From NCBI RefSeq assembly GCF_004125265.1, contig NZ_RDTE01000003.1, positions 7,688,001 through 7,752,000 on the forward strand: DNA of 64,000 nt, given 5' to 3'. The stretch comes from Streptomyces lydicus. GTDB lineage: Bacteria; Actinomycetota; Actinomycetes; Streptomycetales; Streptomycetaceae. How positions within the stretch are numbered: the first letter of the stretch is position 1; the number at the start of each line of letters is the position of its first letter. Under the pieces are notes generated by a model that saw only the letters and a list, made by a program, of their open reading frames with translations, searched no databases and was not told the origin of the DNA. The translations under genes and the position numbers were made by a program. This document shows, in pieces, positions 44,149 through 53,015 of this stretch.

Positions 44149-45225
44149 TCAGCGAAGGGGGGAGCTGTGCGTCCCGCCGAGCCGGCGGATTTCCTCCAGC
44201 GGGTACGGGGTCTGCCTGCTGTGGTCCTGGAACGTGCGGTGGAAAGCCGACATCACAGCGGCGATCGGCGCGTGCCGGGCGAGGATCGCCGCGGCCTCCT
44301 CCGGGATTCCGGTGGGGCGCTGTCCCTCCGCGTAGGCGCGCACCAGCTCGTAGCGGCCGTCCCGGTCCCCCCTCCGGTACCCGTACAGAGCGGTGACCAG
44401 CCAGTTCACCAGATAGGTGGCGGTGTAACAGCGGTCGTAGGCCTGATGCCGTTCGAAGAAGTCGGCCTCGTCCTGCGACAGCTCGAAGAGGGAGGAGAGC
44501 GCGAGGCCGTAGTCCGCGAAGTAGAGGCGCCGGCCGTCGGTAAGGATGTTCTCGAAGTGTGCGTCGAAGTGCAGCAGCCCCCGAGCGTTCATGAACGAGA
44601 TTCCGGCTTCCAGGTTCTTCTCCACCATGGCGCAGGCCCGGTCGGCGGCCTCGTCGCCTGCCGCGACCTGAGTGCCCAGCCACTGGTGCAGATTCTGCGG
44701 GATGTACTCCAGGAACAGCGCGACGCTCGCCGAGGACCGCTGGAGCGCCTCGATCCGGCCGCGCACCTGCGATCCGCCGCCCCAGTAGGCAACAGCCCGT
44801 TCGACGTCGGCCAGCTCCTCGGGCAGGGGCGTCGAGTCGGGGAGCACCCTCCAGTGGTACATCAGGGGGAAGCCCTCATATTCCGCCGCGAGCACCCAGT
44901 TCGTCGTCATGGTGTGCACGGCGAGTTCTCTCCAGGCCCCGAAGCCCGGCGCGCCGATGGCACCGATGCCGTACTGGCAGAAGACGGGCAGTTCGAAGAG
45001 ATTCGCCGTGGACCGGGCGTGCTCATGGTGCCGCTCCGGATCGGTGAGGGGCACCCGCTTCACGAAGACCGGGGTTCCGGCGACTTCCAGCAGGGCCGAC
45101 GTCCCGCCGATGCCGGATCCGAGCGGCACGGCCGTGTCCACGAGTTCGCGCAGGGCGCGATCACTGCACAAGGCCAGGGAGGTGGAGACGGCACCATGGG
45201 CGGTCAGACGCGCACCGCGCGACAT
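44149..45225 (-). CDS. Protein-kinase-fold protein, unassigned
   Basis: A 358-aa cytosolic protein with a kinase/phosphotransferase fold: an N-lobe with GSGIGGTSALLEVAGTPVFV and a Lys in FVKRVPL; the catalytic loop GLLHFDAHFENILTDG (HFDAHxxN) near residue 215; and YFADYGLA in place of DFG. The end has a helical part typical of APH-like kinases. The HxDxxxxN and D(Y/F)G residues are intact, so it is probably an active phosphotransferase. I choose ATG 45225 (MSRGARLTAHG); upstream codons to a TTG at 45369 are open but unlike coding. Ribosome site is weak. The gene faces the acyl-CoA dehydrogenase end to end. The substrate is unknown. Confidence 0.65.
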   Translation of the reverse strand: MSRGARLTAHGAVSTSLALCSDRALRELVDTAVPLGSGIGGTSALLEVAGTPVFVKRVPLTDPERHHEHARSTANLFELPVFCQYGIGAIGAPGFGAWRELAVHTMTTNWVLAAEYEGFPLMYHWRVLPDSTPLPEELADVERAVAYWGGGSQVRGRIEALQRSSASVALFLEYIPQNLHQWLGTQVAAGDEAADRACAMVEKNLEAGISFMNARGLLHFDAHFENILTDGRRLYFADYGLALSSLFELSQDEADFFERHQAYDRCYTATYLVNWLVTALYGYRRGDRDGRYELVRAYAEGQRPTGIPEEAAAILARHAPIAAVMSAFHRTFQDHSRQTPYPLEEIRRLGGTHSSPLR

Positions 45226-45566
45226 GTCGGGGCACTTCACTGCGGCCTCCACCCGGGTACCGAGCTCGATTCTGCAAGGGCTACGCAATCCCGCCGAGCA
45301 CAGCGGCGCGTGGTGGTGGGGTGTGGCCGCCTGAGCGGCCCGAGGACGTCGAAGGTCCGGGTGTGACAACGGACTTGAGAGCGTCCCCCTGACCGCACCC
45401 TACGTGAGGATCGACGACGCGAGGACGAGGGCGAGGGCGAGGACGAGGGCGAGGGCGGGGGTGGCCACGGCATCCGCCCGGAGCGCAGGATGCACGGGAA
45501 CCACGGAACGACCCACAATGGAGACACACCGACGGCAGTGCGGCCCGGCAGCGGGAGGTGGGGAAC
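45226..45566. other. Intergenic region with G-rich direct repeats
   Basis: 341 bases between the divergent kinase-fold gene and MpaB-type gene, presumably holding both promoters. At 45421-45464 is a purine-rich array of GAGGACGAGGGCGAGGGCG units ending in five G's, which could form G-quadruplex or triplex DNA. No ORF with support; no known operator recognised. Confidence 0.6.
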
Positions 45567-46463
45567 GTGGCAGGCGATCCGGGGCTCTTCGGGCCCCGTT
45601 CCGTGACCTGGCAGATGCACAGCGATCCGATGATGTGGATCGCGGGTGTCCGAGCGCTGTACCTCCAGGCGCTGCACCCTCGCGCGGTGCGCGGTGTCCT
45701 CCAGAACTCGGACTTCAGGAGTGACGCCTGGGGCCGGCTGATGCGGACCGCCCGGTTCGTCGGCACTCTCACCTATGACACCACCGACGCCGCCGAACAG
45801 GCCGGTGCCGCGGTCCGCCGTATCCACCGACGGCTGTCCGCCACCGATCCCGCCACCGGTGAGCGCTACGGCGTCGACGAGCCGGACCTGCTGCTGTGGG
45901 TGCACTGCGCGGCGGTGGACTCCTATCTGCACGTCCTGCGCCGCTCCGGCTACCCCCTCGGAGACGCCCATGCCGACGCCTACCTCCACGAGCAGCGCGA
46001 AAGCGCCCGGCTCGTCGGCCTCGACCCGGCAGGTGTGCCCGGCAGCCGGGCCGAGCTCGCCGCCTACTTCGCCCGCGTGCGGCCCGAGTTGGCGCTGACC
46101 CCCGAAGCCTGTGAGGTGGACGCGTTTCTGCGCAGGCCACCGACCCCGGCCCCGCTCGTGCCGGCCCGCGCCCTGCTCTGGCAGCGGGTGGCACAGCTCG
46201 CCTACGGCGCACTCCCGGCGTATGCCCAGGAGCTCTACGGGCGCCCCGTACCCCCGCCCGCGACCGTCACCCGGCGGCTGCGCGCCACCGGGTGCCTCCT
46301 TCGCGCCATTCCGCCCACCGTGCGCTGGCAGCTCCCGCCCCGGCACATCCTGCGCGCCGTCGCACGACTCGGCCCCGGTGCCCGCCCAGCGCCCTACAAG
46401 CTCCGCCCTTCCGCCGCCATACTGGACGGGCAGAAGGAGACGCAGGGGGAACTGCGCGGCTGA
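45567..46463 (+). CDS. MpaB/DUF2236-family oxygenase
   Basis: A 298-aa protein of the MpaB/latex-clearing (DUF2236) family, many of which bind heme b and oxidatively cleave substrates. Marks: VTWQMHSDPMMWIAGVRALY, LQALHPRAVRGVLQNSDF, FVGTLTYDT, DLLLWVHCAAVDSYLHVLRR and a C-terminal PAPYKLRPSAAIL. His residues in QMHSD, LHP and VHCAA are the likely heme-side ligands. Chosen start is GTG 45567, eight bases after GGGAGG; GTG 45558 overlaps that site. No signal peptide. A kinase-TPR gene follows after 25 bases in the same direction. Confidence 0.82.
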   Translation: MAGDPGLFGPRSVTWQMHSDPMMWIAGVRALYLQALHPRAVRGVLQNSDFRSDAWGRLMRTARFVGTLTYDTTDAAEQAGAAVRRIHRRLSATDPATGERYGVDEPDLLLWVHCAAVDSYLHVLRRSGYPLGDAHADAYLHEQRESARLVGLDPAGVPGSRAELAAYFARVRPELALTPEACEVDAFLRRPPTPAPLVPARALLWQRVAQLAYGALPAYAQELYGRPVPPPATVTRRLRATGCLLRAIPPTVRWQLPPRHILRAVARLGPGARPAPYKLRPSAAILDGQKETQGELRG

Positions 46464-46488
46464 CCACGGGGGACGGGGGCGGCGACAC

Positions 46489-48606
46489 ATGGGTGCGGAC
46501 GAGAGACTGATCCAACGGCGGTACCGGCTGCTCGACACCATCGGGCGCGGCGGCATGGGGGAGGTGTGGCGGGCCCGCGACGAGTCGCTGGGCCGGCAGG
46601 TCGCGGTCAAATGCCTCAAGCCCACGGAGCCACGGCACGAACCCTCATTCCTGCAGGTACTGCGTGAACGTTTCCGCCGTGAGGCCCGGGTCGCTGCCGC
46701 GCTGCAGCACCGCGGTATCACCGTCGTCCATGACTTCGGCGAGGACGAGGGCACCCTCTTCATCGTCATGGAGCTGCTCAGCGGCCGTAACCTCAGCCAA
46801 CTGCTGGACGACAACCGCCGCCAGCCGCTGCCCGTACCCGATCTCGTCGAGATCGCCGAACAGGTCACCGCCGCGCTCGCCTACACCCACGAAGAAGCCG
46901 TCGTGCACCGCGATCTGAAACCGGCGAACATCGTCCGGACCACCGACGGCACGGTCAAGATCTGCGACTTCGGCATCGCCCGGCTCGGCCACGACATCGG
47001 CTTCACCGCCCGCCTCACCGGCACCGGCATCGCCATGGGCAGTCCGCACTACATGTCGCCCGAACAGATCGGCGCCCACGGCGTCGACCACCGCAGCGAT
47101 CTCTACTCCCTCGGCTGTGTGCTGTACGAGATCGCCACCGGTGTGCCGCCCTTCGACCTGGGGGATGCCTGGGCGGTGCTCGTCGGACACCGTGACCAGG
47201 CGCCGAAGCCGCCCCGCACGCTGCGCCCTGACCTTCCCGAGGCCTACGAGCGCATCATCCTCGAACTCCTCGCCAAGGACCCCGAGGACCGGCCCAGGGA
47301 CGCCGACGAGCTGGGCAAACGCCTCGCCGATGCCCGCCATCCGCACTCCGGCCGGGGCGCCGCGGCCGGCTCCGACGACGCGACGGTGCCCGCCGGCCGG
47401 CTGCCCTCCTGGACCCGTGGCATGACCCTCGGCTCCTTGGCGGCCCCCGCCCGGCAGGTGCACGGGCGCCCGGCGGACCGGCCCGCCACCGTCCTGACCG
47501 ACACCTGGACCGGTACAAGGGGCCCGCAGTGCGGTGCGGCGTCCCCGGCCGCCGGCATCGCCAGCCCGGCACCGCCGGACGACCGCCGCGCCACCCTCGC
47601 CGCGCTGGCCGGACGGCACACCGCCGCCCTGAATCTGGGCCGGCTGGGCCGCTGGGAGGAGGCGCGCGAGGCACACCGTGCGCTCGCCGCGGAACGCGAG
47701 CGGCTGCTCGGCCCCGACCATCCCGACACGCTCACCAGCCGGCTGGAGGCCGGTCATGCCCTGAGCCGCCTCGGCCGGAGCTTCGAGGCGCACCAGATCT
47801 ACACCGAGGTGCTGACCGGCCGTGAACGCGCGCTGGGACCCGACCACCCCGACTCGCTGAGCTGCCGCCACCATGTCGCGCTGAACCTCGGCCGGCTGGG
47901 GCGGCTGGAGGACTGCCGCGCCATGGCCCGGGAGGTGGCCGAGGCCCGCGCCCGGGTGCTCGGCGCGGACCACGCCGACACCCTCGCCACCCGCTGCGAA
48001 CTCGCCCATGTCCTGGGCAGGCTGGGCCAGTGGACCCAGGCCCTGCACACCTACCGGGACATCGAGGCCGCACGCACCGCCTCGCTCGGCACCGACCACC
48101 CCGACACCCTCGCCGCCCGCTACGAGGTCGGCATCGGCCTCGGCCGGCTCGGTCGCAGCGGCGAAGCCCTGGCGCTCTACCGGGACCTGGCCGCCGCCCG
48201 TACCCGTGCCCAGGGCGCGGACGACCCCGAGACCCTGCGCGCCCGGCACGGCCTGGGCGTCAGCCTCGGACGGCAGAACCGCTGGCAGGAGGCGCTGGAG
48301 GAGGGGCGCGCGGTCGCCGCGGCCCGCGCCAGGGTGCTCGGTCCCGACCACCCCGACACCCTGGTCAGCCGCCGGGAGACCGCCGTGGCGCTCGGCTGGC
48401 TGGGCCGCTGGGACGAGGCGCTGGACCTCTACCGCGAGGTCGCGGACGCCCGCGAACGGGTCCTGGGCGCCGGCCATCTCGACGCGCTGGCCAGCTACGG
48501 CGACTTGGCCCAGTGCCTGGAGCAACTGGGCCGTACGGACGAGGCCGCCGCCCTCCACCGCCGGGTCGCGGCGCTGCGCCGGGAGCGCGCCGGGCGCCGG
48601 GGGTAG
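46489..48606 (+). CDS. Ser/Thr protein kinase fused to a TPR array
   Basis: A 705-aa Hanks-type kinase. Kinase domain about 12-280: G-loop IGRGGMGEVW, K41 in VAVKCLKP, catalytic HRDLKPAN (H140-D142), DFG at D160, and MGSPHYMSPEQIGAHGVDHRSDLYSLG. A low-complexity linker follows (about 285-375). The C-terminal half is about eight tetratricopeptide repeats of 42 residues, with a signature such as RVLGPDHPDTLVSRRETAVA / LGRLGRWEEA. There is no membrane segment and no PASTA domain, unlike PknB-type kinases, so it is a cytosolic kinase that docks partners by TPR. It probably forms an operon with the MpaB-type gene. Confidence 0.92.
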   Translation: MGADERLIQRRYRLLDTIGRGGMGEVWRARDESLGRQVAVKCLKPTEPRHEPSFLQVLRERFRREARVAAALQHRGITVVHDFGEDEGTLFIVMELLSGRNLSQLLDDNRRQPLPVPDLVEIAEQVTAALAYTHEEAVVHRDLKPANIVRTTDGTVKICDFGIARLGHDIGFTARLTGTGIAMGSPHYMSPEQIGAHGVDHRSDLYSLGCVLYEIATGVPPFDLGDAWAVLVGHRDQAPKPPRTLRPDLPEAYERIILELLAKDPEDRPRDADELGKRLADARHPHSGRGAAAGSDDATVPAGRLPSWTRGMTLGSLAAPARQVHGRPADRPATVLTDTWTGTRGPQCGAASPAAGIASPAPPDDRRATLAALAGRHTAALNLGRLGRWEEAREAHRALAAERERLLGPDHPDTLTSRLEAGHALSRLGRSFEAHQIYTEVLTGRERALGPDHPDSLSCRHHVALNLGRLGRLEDCRAMAREVAEARARVLGADHADTLATRCELAHVLGRLGQWTQALHTYRDIEAARTASLGTDHPDTLAARYEVGIGLGRLGRSGEALALYRDLAAARTRAQGADDPETLRARHGLGVSLGRQNRWQEALEEGRAVAAARARVLGPDHPDTLVSRRETAVALGWLGRWDEALDLYREVADARERVLGAGHLDALASYGDLAQCLEQLGRTDEAAALHRRVAALRRERAGRRG

Positions 48607-48677
48607 GGGACGGACCGCGAGGCACCGGATGATGCGCCGGGGCCCGCGGTCACCTGGTCAGTCCGGAGTGGCCGAGG

Positions 48678-49985
48678 TCAGTCCGGCGTGACCCGGTAGA
48701 GCACCGTGCTGTGGGGCGGCACCTCGCGGGCCACGATCGTGCCATCGCTGTGCGCACGGCGGCCGGTGACCAGATCGTGCAGCAGGTAGGAGCCCGCCTC
48801 CGGCAGTCCCGCCTGCTCGGCCGTGACCGACAGCGTGCGCGGCGTGTCACCCGAGTTGAACAGGGCGACCGCCCGGTCACCGTTCTTCAGCGGCTTGGCC
48901 AGCACCGCCGAGCCGTTGTCCTCCTGCACGACCCTCCCCTGGACACCGAGCGCGTCCTGGTCGACGGCGATGACCTTCTTGTTCCCGAGCACCTTGCGTG
49001 CCGCCGGGGACAGCCGGCTCAGGTTCGTGCTGGAGATCAGGGGGGCGGCCATCATCGCCCACAGCGACATCTGGCTCTGCATCTCCTGCTGCGTCACGCC
49101 CGTGTCACCGGCCAGCAGGAAGTCCGGGTCGTTCCAGCGGCCGGGCCGCTGGAGGCCGGCCAGTGGCGCGTTGTAGCGGAAGTTGTAGAGGATGGAGGAC
49201 CACTTCACGGCCGGTGCGTGCTTCTGCAGCGCGATGTCCCGCCCTTCCCGCCACAGATTGCCGAGCGCGGCCGACCAGCCGATGACCTTGTGCCAGACGC
49301 TGTCGCCGTCGTACTGGAAATAGGCCGGCGCCGACACCGAGAAGGTCATGGGGCGGCCGGTGGCCCGCAGCGCACGGCTCATCTGTCCGTACAGGTCCCG
49401 GTAGGTCTCCTCCTTGGTGTGCCCCGGGGCGACGGGCACATTGCAGCCGTCCGCCTTGACGTAGTCGACCTTCCAGCGGGCGAACAACTCGGCGTCTTCC
49501 CGGAAATGGCCGAGACTGCCCGGATATTTCTCACAGGTCAGGGTGCCGACGTCCTCATAGATCCCGAACTTCAGTCCGAGCTCGTGCAGCTTCCGCCCGA
49601 GGTAGGCCATACCGTGCGGGAACTTCGTGCGGTCCGCGGTCAGTTCGCCTCCGGGGCCGCGCTGCCTGCTCATCCAGCAGTCGTCGACGGTGACGGTGCG
49701 GTAGCCGCGCCGGGCCAGCCCCGAACGGACCAGTGCCCGCGCATTGTCGAGGATCACCTTCTCGCTGATGTCGCACATGTAGTACGACCAGTCGTTCCAG
49801 CCCATCGGGGGTCTCGGCGCCAGGTTCGGATACCTCTCCGCGAGCTGCCGGGCGCCGGACGCACGGGCCGGATCGGCGGCCGCGGAGGCGGGAGCGGGGG
49901 CCGCGAGCAGCCCGGCCGAACAGGCGGCGACGGCGGTCAGTCCGGCGACGGCGCGGCCGATGCGGGGTACCGGCGAGTGGGACAC
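48678..49985 (-). CDS. Secreted alpha-galactosidase, GH27
   Basis: A 435-aa secreted GH27 enzyme that removes terminal alpha-galactose (or related residues) from oligosaccharides and plant galactomannans. Signal peptide AVAGLTAVAACSAGLLAAPA with ASAAA cleavage (near 36). Catalytic domain: LAPRPPMGWNDWSYYMCDIS, TVTVDDCWM, LGLKFGIYEDVGTLTC, nucleophile D179 in YVKADGCN, acid/base D250 in LWREGRDIAL, and RWNDPDFLLAG. The C-terminal beta-domain is present (about 345-435), no extra carbohydrate module. GTG 49985 follows GAGGTG. It is convergent to the kinase gene. Confidence 0.92.
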   Translation of the reverse strand: MSHSPVPRIGRAVAGLTAVAACSAGLLAAPAPASAAADPARASGARQLAERYPNLAPRPPMGWNDWSYYMCDISEKVILDNARALVRSGLARRGYRTVTVDDCWMSRQRGPGGELTADRTKFPHGMAYLGRKLHELGLKFGIYEDVGTLTCEKYPGSLGHFREDAELFARWKVDYVKADGCNVPVAPGHTKEETYRDLYGQMSRALRATGRPMTFSVSAPAYFQYDGDSVWHKVIGWSAALGNLWREGRDIALQKHAPAVKWSSILYNFRYNAPLAGLQRPGRWNDPDFLLAGDTGVTQQEMQSQMSLWAMMAAPLISSTNLSRLSPAARKVLGNKKVIAVDQDALGVQGRVVQEDNGSAVLAKPLKNGDRAVALFNSGDTPRTLSVTAEQAGLPEAGSYLLHDLVTGRRAHSDGTIVAREVPPHSTVLYRVTPD

Positions 49986-50164
49986 GGGTCACCTCACGGG
50001 TGGGCGGGACGGTCTGACGGGAGCGCTGCGGGGGTGGTGCCGGGACGGAGCACGGCCGGACGCTAGGAGCAGCCCCCTGCCCGGTCAAGAAGCCGCACCG
50101 CCCCGGGTGAAGGTTTCAGCCGCCTGCACCTGGCGACCGCGATCACCGCGTGCTACCAAGGGGC

Positions 50165-51745
50165 ATGCCGGAACGGACTTCGTATGACGCGGTCATCGTC
50201 GGTGGCGGGCACAACGGACTGGTGGCCGCCGCCTATCTCGCACGCGCCGGGCGCAGCGTGCTGGTGCTGGAGCGGCTGGACCACACCGGTGGTGCCGCCG
50301 TGTCGACCCGGGCGTTCGCCGGTGTCGACGCCCGGCTGTCCCGTTACTCCTACCTCGTCAGCCTGTTGCCGCCGAAGATCGTGCGGGACCTCGGTCTGCG
50401 CTTCGCGGTCCGCAAACGCACCGTCTCCTCCTACACCCCCACCGTGCGCGACGGCCGGCCCACGGGCCTCCTGGTCGGCGGCGGCGAGGCCAGAACCCGT
50501 ACCGCCTTCGCCGAACTCACCGGATCGGACCGGGAGTTCGCAGCCTGGCAGCGCTTCTACGGCACCACGGCCCGGCTGGCCGAACGCGTCTTCCCCACCC
50601 TGACCGAGCCGCTGCCCACCCGCGCCGCGCTACGCGCCACGGTCGACGACGACGCCACCTGGCACGCCCTGTTCGAACGCCCCCTGGGCGAGGCGGTCGA
50701 GGAGACCTTCACCGACGACCTGGTCCGCGGTGTGGTCCTCACCGACGCCCTCATCGGCACCTTCGCCACCGCCCATGACCCGTCGCTGCGTCAGAACCGC
50801 TGCTTCCTCTACCACGTCATCGGCGGCGGCACCGGCGACTGGGACGTCCCCATCGGCGGGATGGGCGCCCTCACCGACGCACTGGCCGACGCCGCCCGGC
50901 GGGCCGGCGCGGAGATCGTCACCGACTGTGCGGTGACCGGTATCGCGACGGACGGCCGCAGTGCGGAGGTGACCTGCGAGCAGGGCACCCTCGGAGCCCG
51001 ACGGGTCCTCGTCAACGCCGCCCCGCGCGAGCTGGCCCGCCTGCTGGGCGAGGCCCCGCCGCCACCCGCCGAGGGCGCCCAGCTCAAGGTCAATATGCTG
51101 CTCACCCGGCTGCCGCGGCTGCGCGACACCCGTGTGGACCCGCGGGAGGCCTTCTCCGGCACCTTCCACATCGCCGAGGGCTACGGCCAGCTGGAGAGCG
51201 CCTACCAACAGGCCGCGTCCGGCACCCTGCCCGCCTCGCCGCCCTCCGAGATCTACTGCCACTCGCTCACCGACCCCTCCATCCTCGGTGCCGGCCTGGT
51301 CCGGCGGGGCTACCAGACCCTCACCCTGTTCGGCCTGCACGCCCCCGCGAGCCTCTTCACCGCCGATACCGCCGACCACGCAGCCACCCGCGACCGCCTT
51401 CTCGCGGCCACCCTCGCCGAACTGGACCGCCACCTCGCCGAACCGCTCGCCGACTGCCTGGCCCACGACGCCGACGGCCGCCCCTGCATCGAGGCCCGGT
51501 CGCCCCTCGACCTGGACCGTGAACTCGGCCTGCCGGGCGGCAATATCTTCCACCGCGACCTGGCCTTCCCCTACGCGGATCCCTCGGACGAGGCGCTCGG
51601 CGACGCCCGTACCGCCCCGGCCCGCTGGGGCGTGGCGACCACCCACCGCAACGTCCTGCTGTGCGGGGCGGGCGCGGTACGCGGCGGGGGCGTGAGCGGC
51701 ATCCCGGGACACAACGCGGCGATGGCGGTGCTGGAGGAGGGGTGA
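50165..51745 (+). CDS. FAD-dependent oxidoreductase, phytoene-desaturase-like
   Basis: A 526-aa flavin amine-oxidase/carotenoid desaturase-like protein. The dinucleotide motif DAVIVGGGHNGLVAAAYLARAG at the N-terminus with VLERLDHTGGAAVSTRAF, a middle GGTGDWDVPIGGMGALTDAL, and the C-terminal VLLCGAGAVRGGGVSGIPGH for FAD ribityl binding. Similar genes in actinomycetes are annotated NAD(P)/FAD oxidoreductase; no carotenoid genes are near, so the substrate is unknown. The ATG at 50165 has AAGGGG upstream. It is divergent from the alpha-galactosidase. Confidence 0.83.
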   Translation: MPERTSYDAVIVGGGHNGLVAAAYLARAGRSVLVLERLDHTGGAAVSTRAFAGVDARLSRYSYLVSLLPPKIVRDLGLRFAVRKRTVSSYTPTVRDGRPTGLLVGGGEARTRTAFAELTGSDREFAAWQRFYGTTARLAERVFPTLTEPLPTRAALRATVDDDATWHALFERPLGEAVEETFTDDLVRGVVLTDALIGTFATAHDPSLRQNRCFLYHVIGGGTGDWDVPIGGMGALTDALADAARRAGAEIVTDCAVTGIATDGRSAEVTCEQGTLGARRVLVNAAPRELARLLGEAPPPPAEGAQLKVNMLLTRLPRLRDTRVDPREAFSGTFHIAEGYGQLESAYQQAASGTLPASPPSEIYCHSLTDPSILGAGLVRRGYQTLTLFGLHAPASLFTADTADHAATRDRLLAATLAELDRHLAEPLADCLAHDADGRPCIEARSPLDLDRELGLPGGNIFHRDLAFPYADPSDEALGDARTAPARWGVATTHRNVLLCGAGAVRGGGVSGIPGHNAAMAVLEEG

Positions 51746-51829
51746 CGGGGCGGGTGCCGGGCGGGTGACGGGGTGGGCGACGGAGGGCGCCGCCGCCCGC
51801 GAGGCACCTCCGTAGCGCGTCTCCGACCG

Positions 51830-51854
51830 AGTTTCTGACGCTACATCAGAAACT
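51830..51854. promoter_or_regulatory. Palindromic operator upstream of nitronate monooxygenase
   Basis: AGTTTCTGA, seven bases (CGCTACA), TCAGAAACT: perfect 9-bp arms, 39 bases before the ATG at 51893. It looks like a TetR-family operator. It would control the NMO-acyl-CoA ligase operon. The regulator is not in the window. Confidence 0.65.
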
Positions 51855-51892
51855 CTCTTCCCTCGTACGGCCCGCTGCGGCATCCTTCGCCC

Positions 51893-52996
51893 ATGCAGAC
51901 GGAGCTGAGCAACGCGCTGGGAGTCGAGCACGCCGTCTTCGGGTTCACCCCCTTCCCCGCGGTCGCCGCGGCGATCACCCGGGCCGGCGGGTTCGGGGTG
52001 CTCGGCGCGGTCCGCTACACCGCCCCGGACGAGCTGGCCCGCGACCTGGACTGGATGCAGGAGCACACCGAGGGGCTGCCGTACGGGCTCGATGTGGTGA
52101 TGCCCGCCAAGAAGGTCGAAGGCGTCACCGAGGCCGAGGTCGAGGCGATGATCCCGGAGGAGCACCGCCGCTTCGTCACCGCACTCCTCGACGAACACCA
52201 GGTGCCGCAGCTCGCGGAGGGCGAGGCGTCCGGCTGGCGGATCACCGGGTGGATGGAGGAGGTCGCCCGCACCCAGCTCGACGTGGCCTTCGACTATCCG
52301 GTCAAGCTGCTGGCCAACGCCCTCGGCTCACCCCCGCCCGACATCGTCCGGCGCGCCCACGACCACGGCATCCTCGTCGCCGCGCTGGCCGGCAGCCCGC
52401 GCCACGCCCGCCACCACAAGGCCGCCGGTATCGACATCGTCGTCGCCCAGGGGTACGAGGCGGGCGGCCACACCGGGGAGATCGCCACCATGGTGCTCAC
52501 CCCGGAGGTGGTGGCCGCCGTCGACCCGCTGCCGGTGCTCGCCGCGGGCGGAATCGGTACCGGTGAACAGATCGCCGCCGGCCTCGCCCTCGGCGCCCAG
52601 GGCGTCTGGCTGGGCTCGCTCTGGCTGACCTGCGAGGAGGCGGATCTGCACTCCCGGCGGCTGACCGCGAAACTGCTCGCCGCGGGGCCGGGCGACACCG
52701 TCCGCTCCCGCGCCCTGACCGGCAAACCCGCCCGCCAGTTGCGCACCGAATGGACCGATGCCTGGGACGCACCGAGCGGCCCCGGCGCCCTCCCGATGCC
52801 ACTGCAGGGGCTGCTGGTCGCCGAGGCCAACTCCCGTATCCAGCGCTACGAGGTCGAGCCGCTGCTCGGCACCCCGGTCGGCCAGATCGTCGGCCGGATG
52901 AACAGCGAACGCAGCGTGCAGGCCGTCTTCGACGACCTCACCCGCGGCTTCGAACGGGCCGTCGACCGCATCAACCGCATCGCCGGACGCGCCTGA
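51893..52996 (+). CDS. Nitronate monooxygenase family FMN enzyme
   Basis: A 367-aa TIM-barrel FMN protein of the nitronate monooxygenase/2-nitropropane dioxygenase family. Marks: FGFTPFPAVAAAITRAGGFG, GIDIVVAQGYEAGGHTGEIA (with the active-site His), PVLAAGGIGTGEQIAAGLAL and GAQGVWLGSLWL. This family also includes enoyl-reductase-like members. It stops 19 bases before an acyl-CoA ligase, so a shared operon behind the palindrome at 51830 is likely. That placement points to a role on acyl-CoA intermediates rather than on nitroalkanes (inference). Confidence 0.85.
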   Translation: MQTELSNALGVEHAVFGFTPFPAVAAAITRAGGFGVLGAVRYTAPDELARDLDWMQEHTEGLPYGLDVVMPAKKVEGVTEAEVEAMIPEEHRRFVTALLDEHQVPQLAEGEASGWRITGWMEEVARTQLDVAFDYPVKLLANALGSPPPDIVRRAHDHGILVAALAGSPRHARHHKAAGIDIVVAQGYEAGGHTGEIATMVLTPEVVAAVDPLPVLAAGGIGTGEQIAAGLALGAQGVWLGSLWLTCEEADLHSRRLTAKLLAAGPGDTVRSRALTGKPARQLRTEWTDAWDAPSGPGALPMPLQGLLVAEANSRIQRYEVEPLLGTPVGQIVGRMNSERSVQAVFDDLTRGFERAVDRINRIAGRA

Positions 52997-53015
52997 TCCC
53001 GAGGAGGACAGCGGA

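Noticed and set aside
46645-48558. A 637-codon minus-strand frame in the kinase-TPR gene
   Set aside because: Mirror of the TPR repeats; the kinase motifs on the plus strand are complete.
50165-51745. Carotenoid biosynthesis desaturase
   Set aside because: No crtE, crtB or crtY-like gene is near; the fold is general for FAD amine oxidases.
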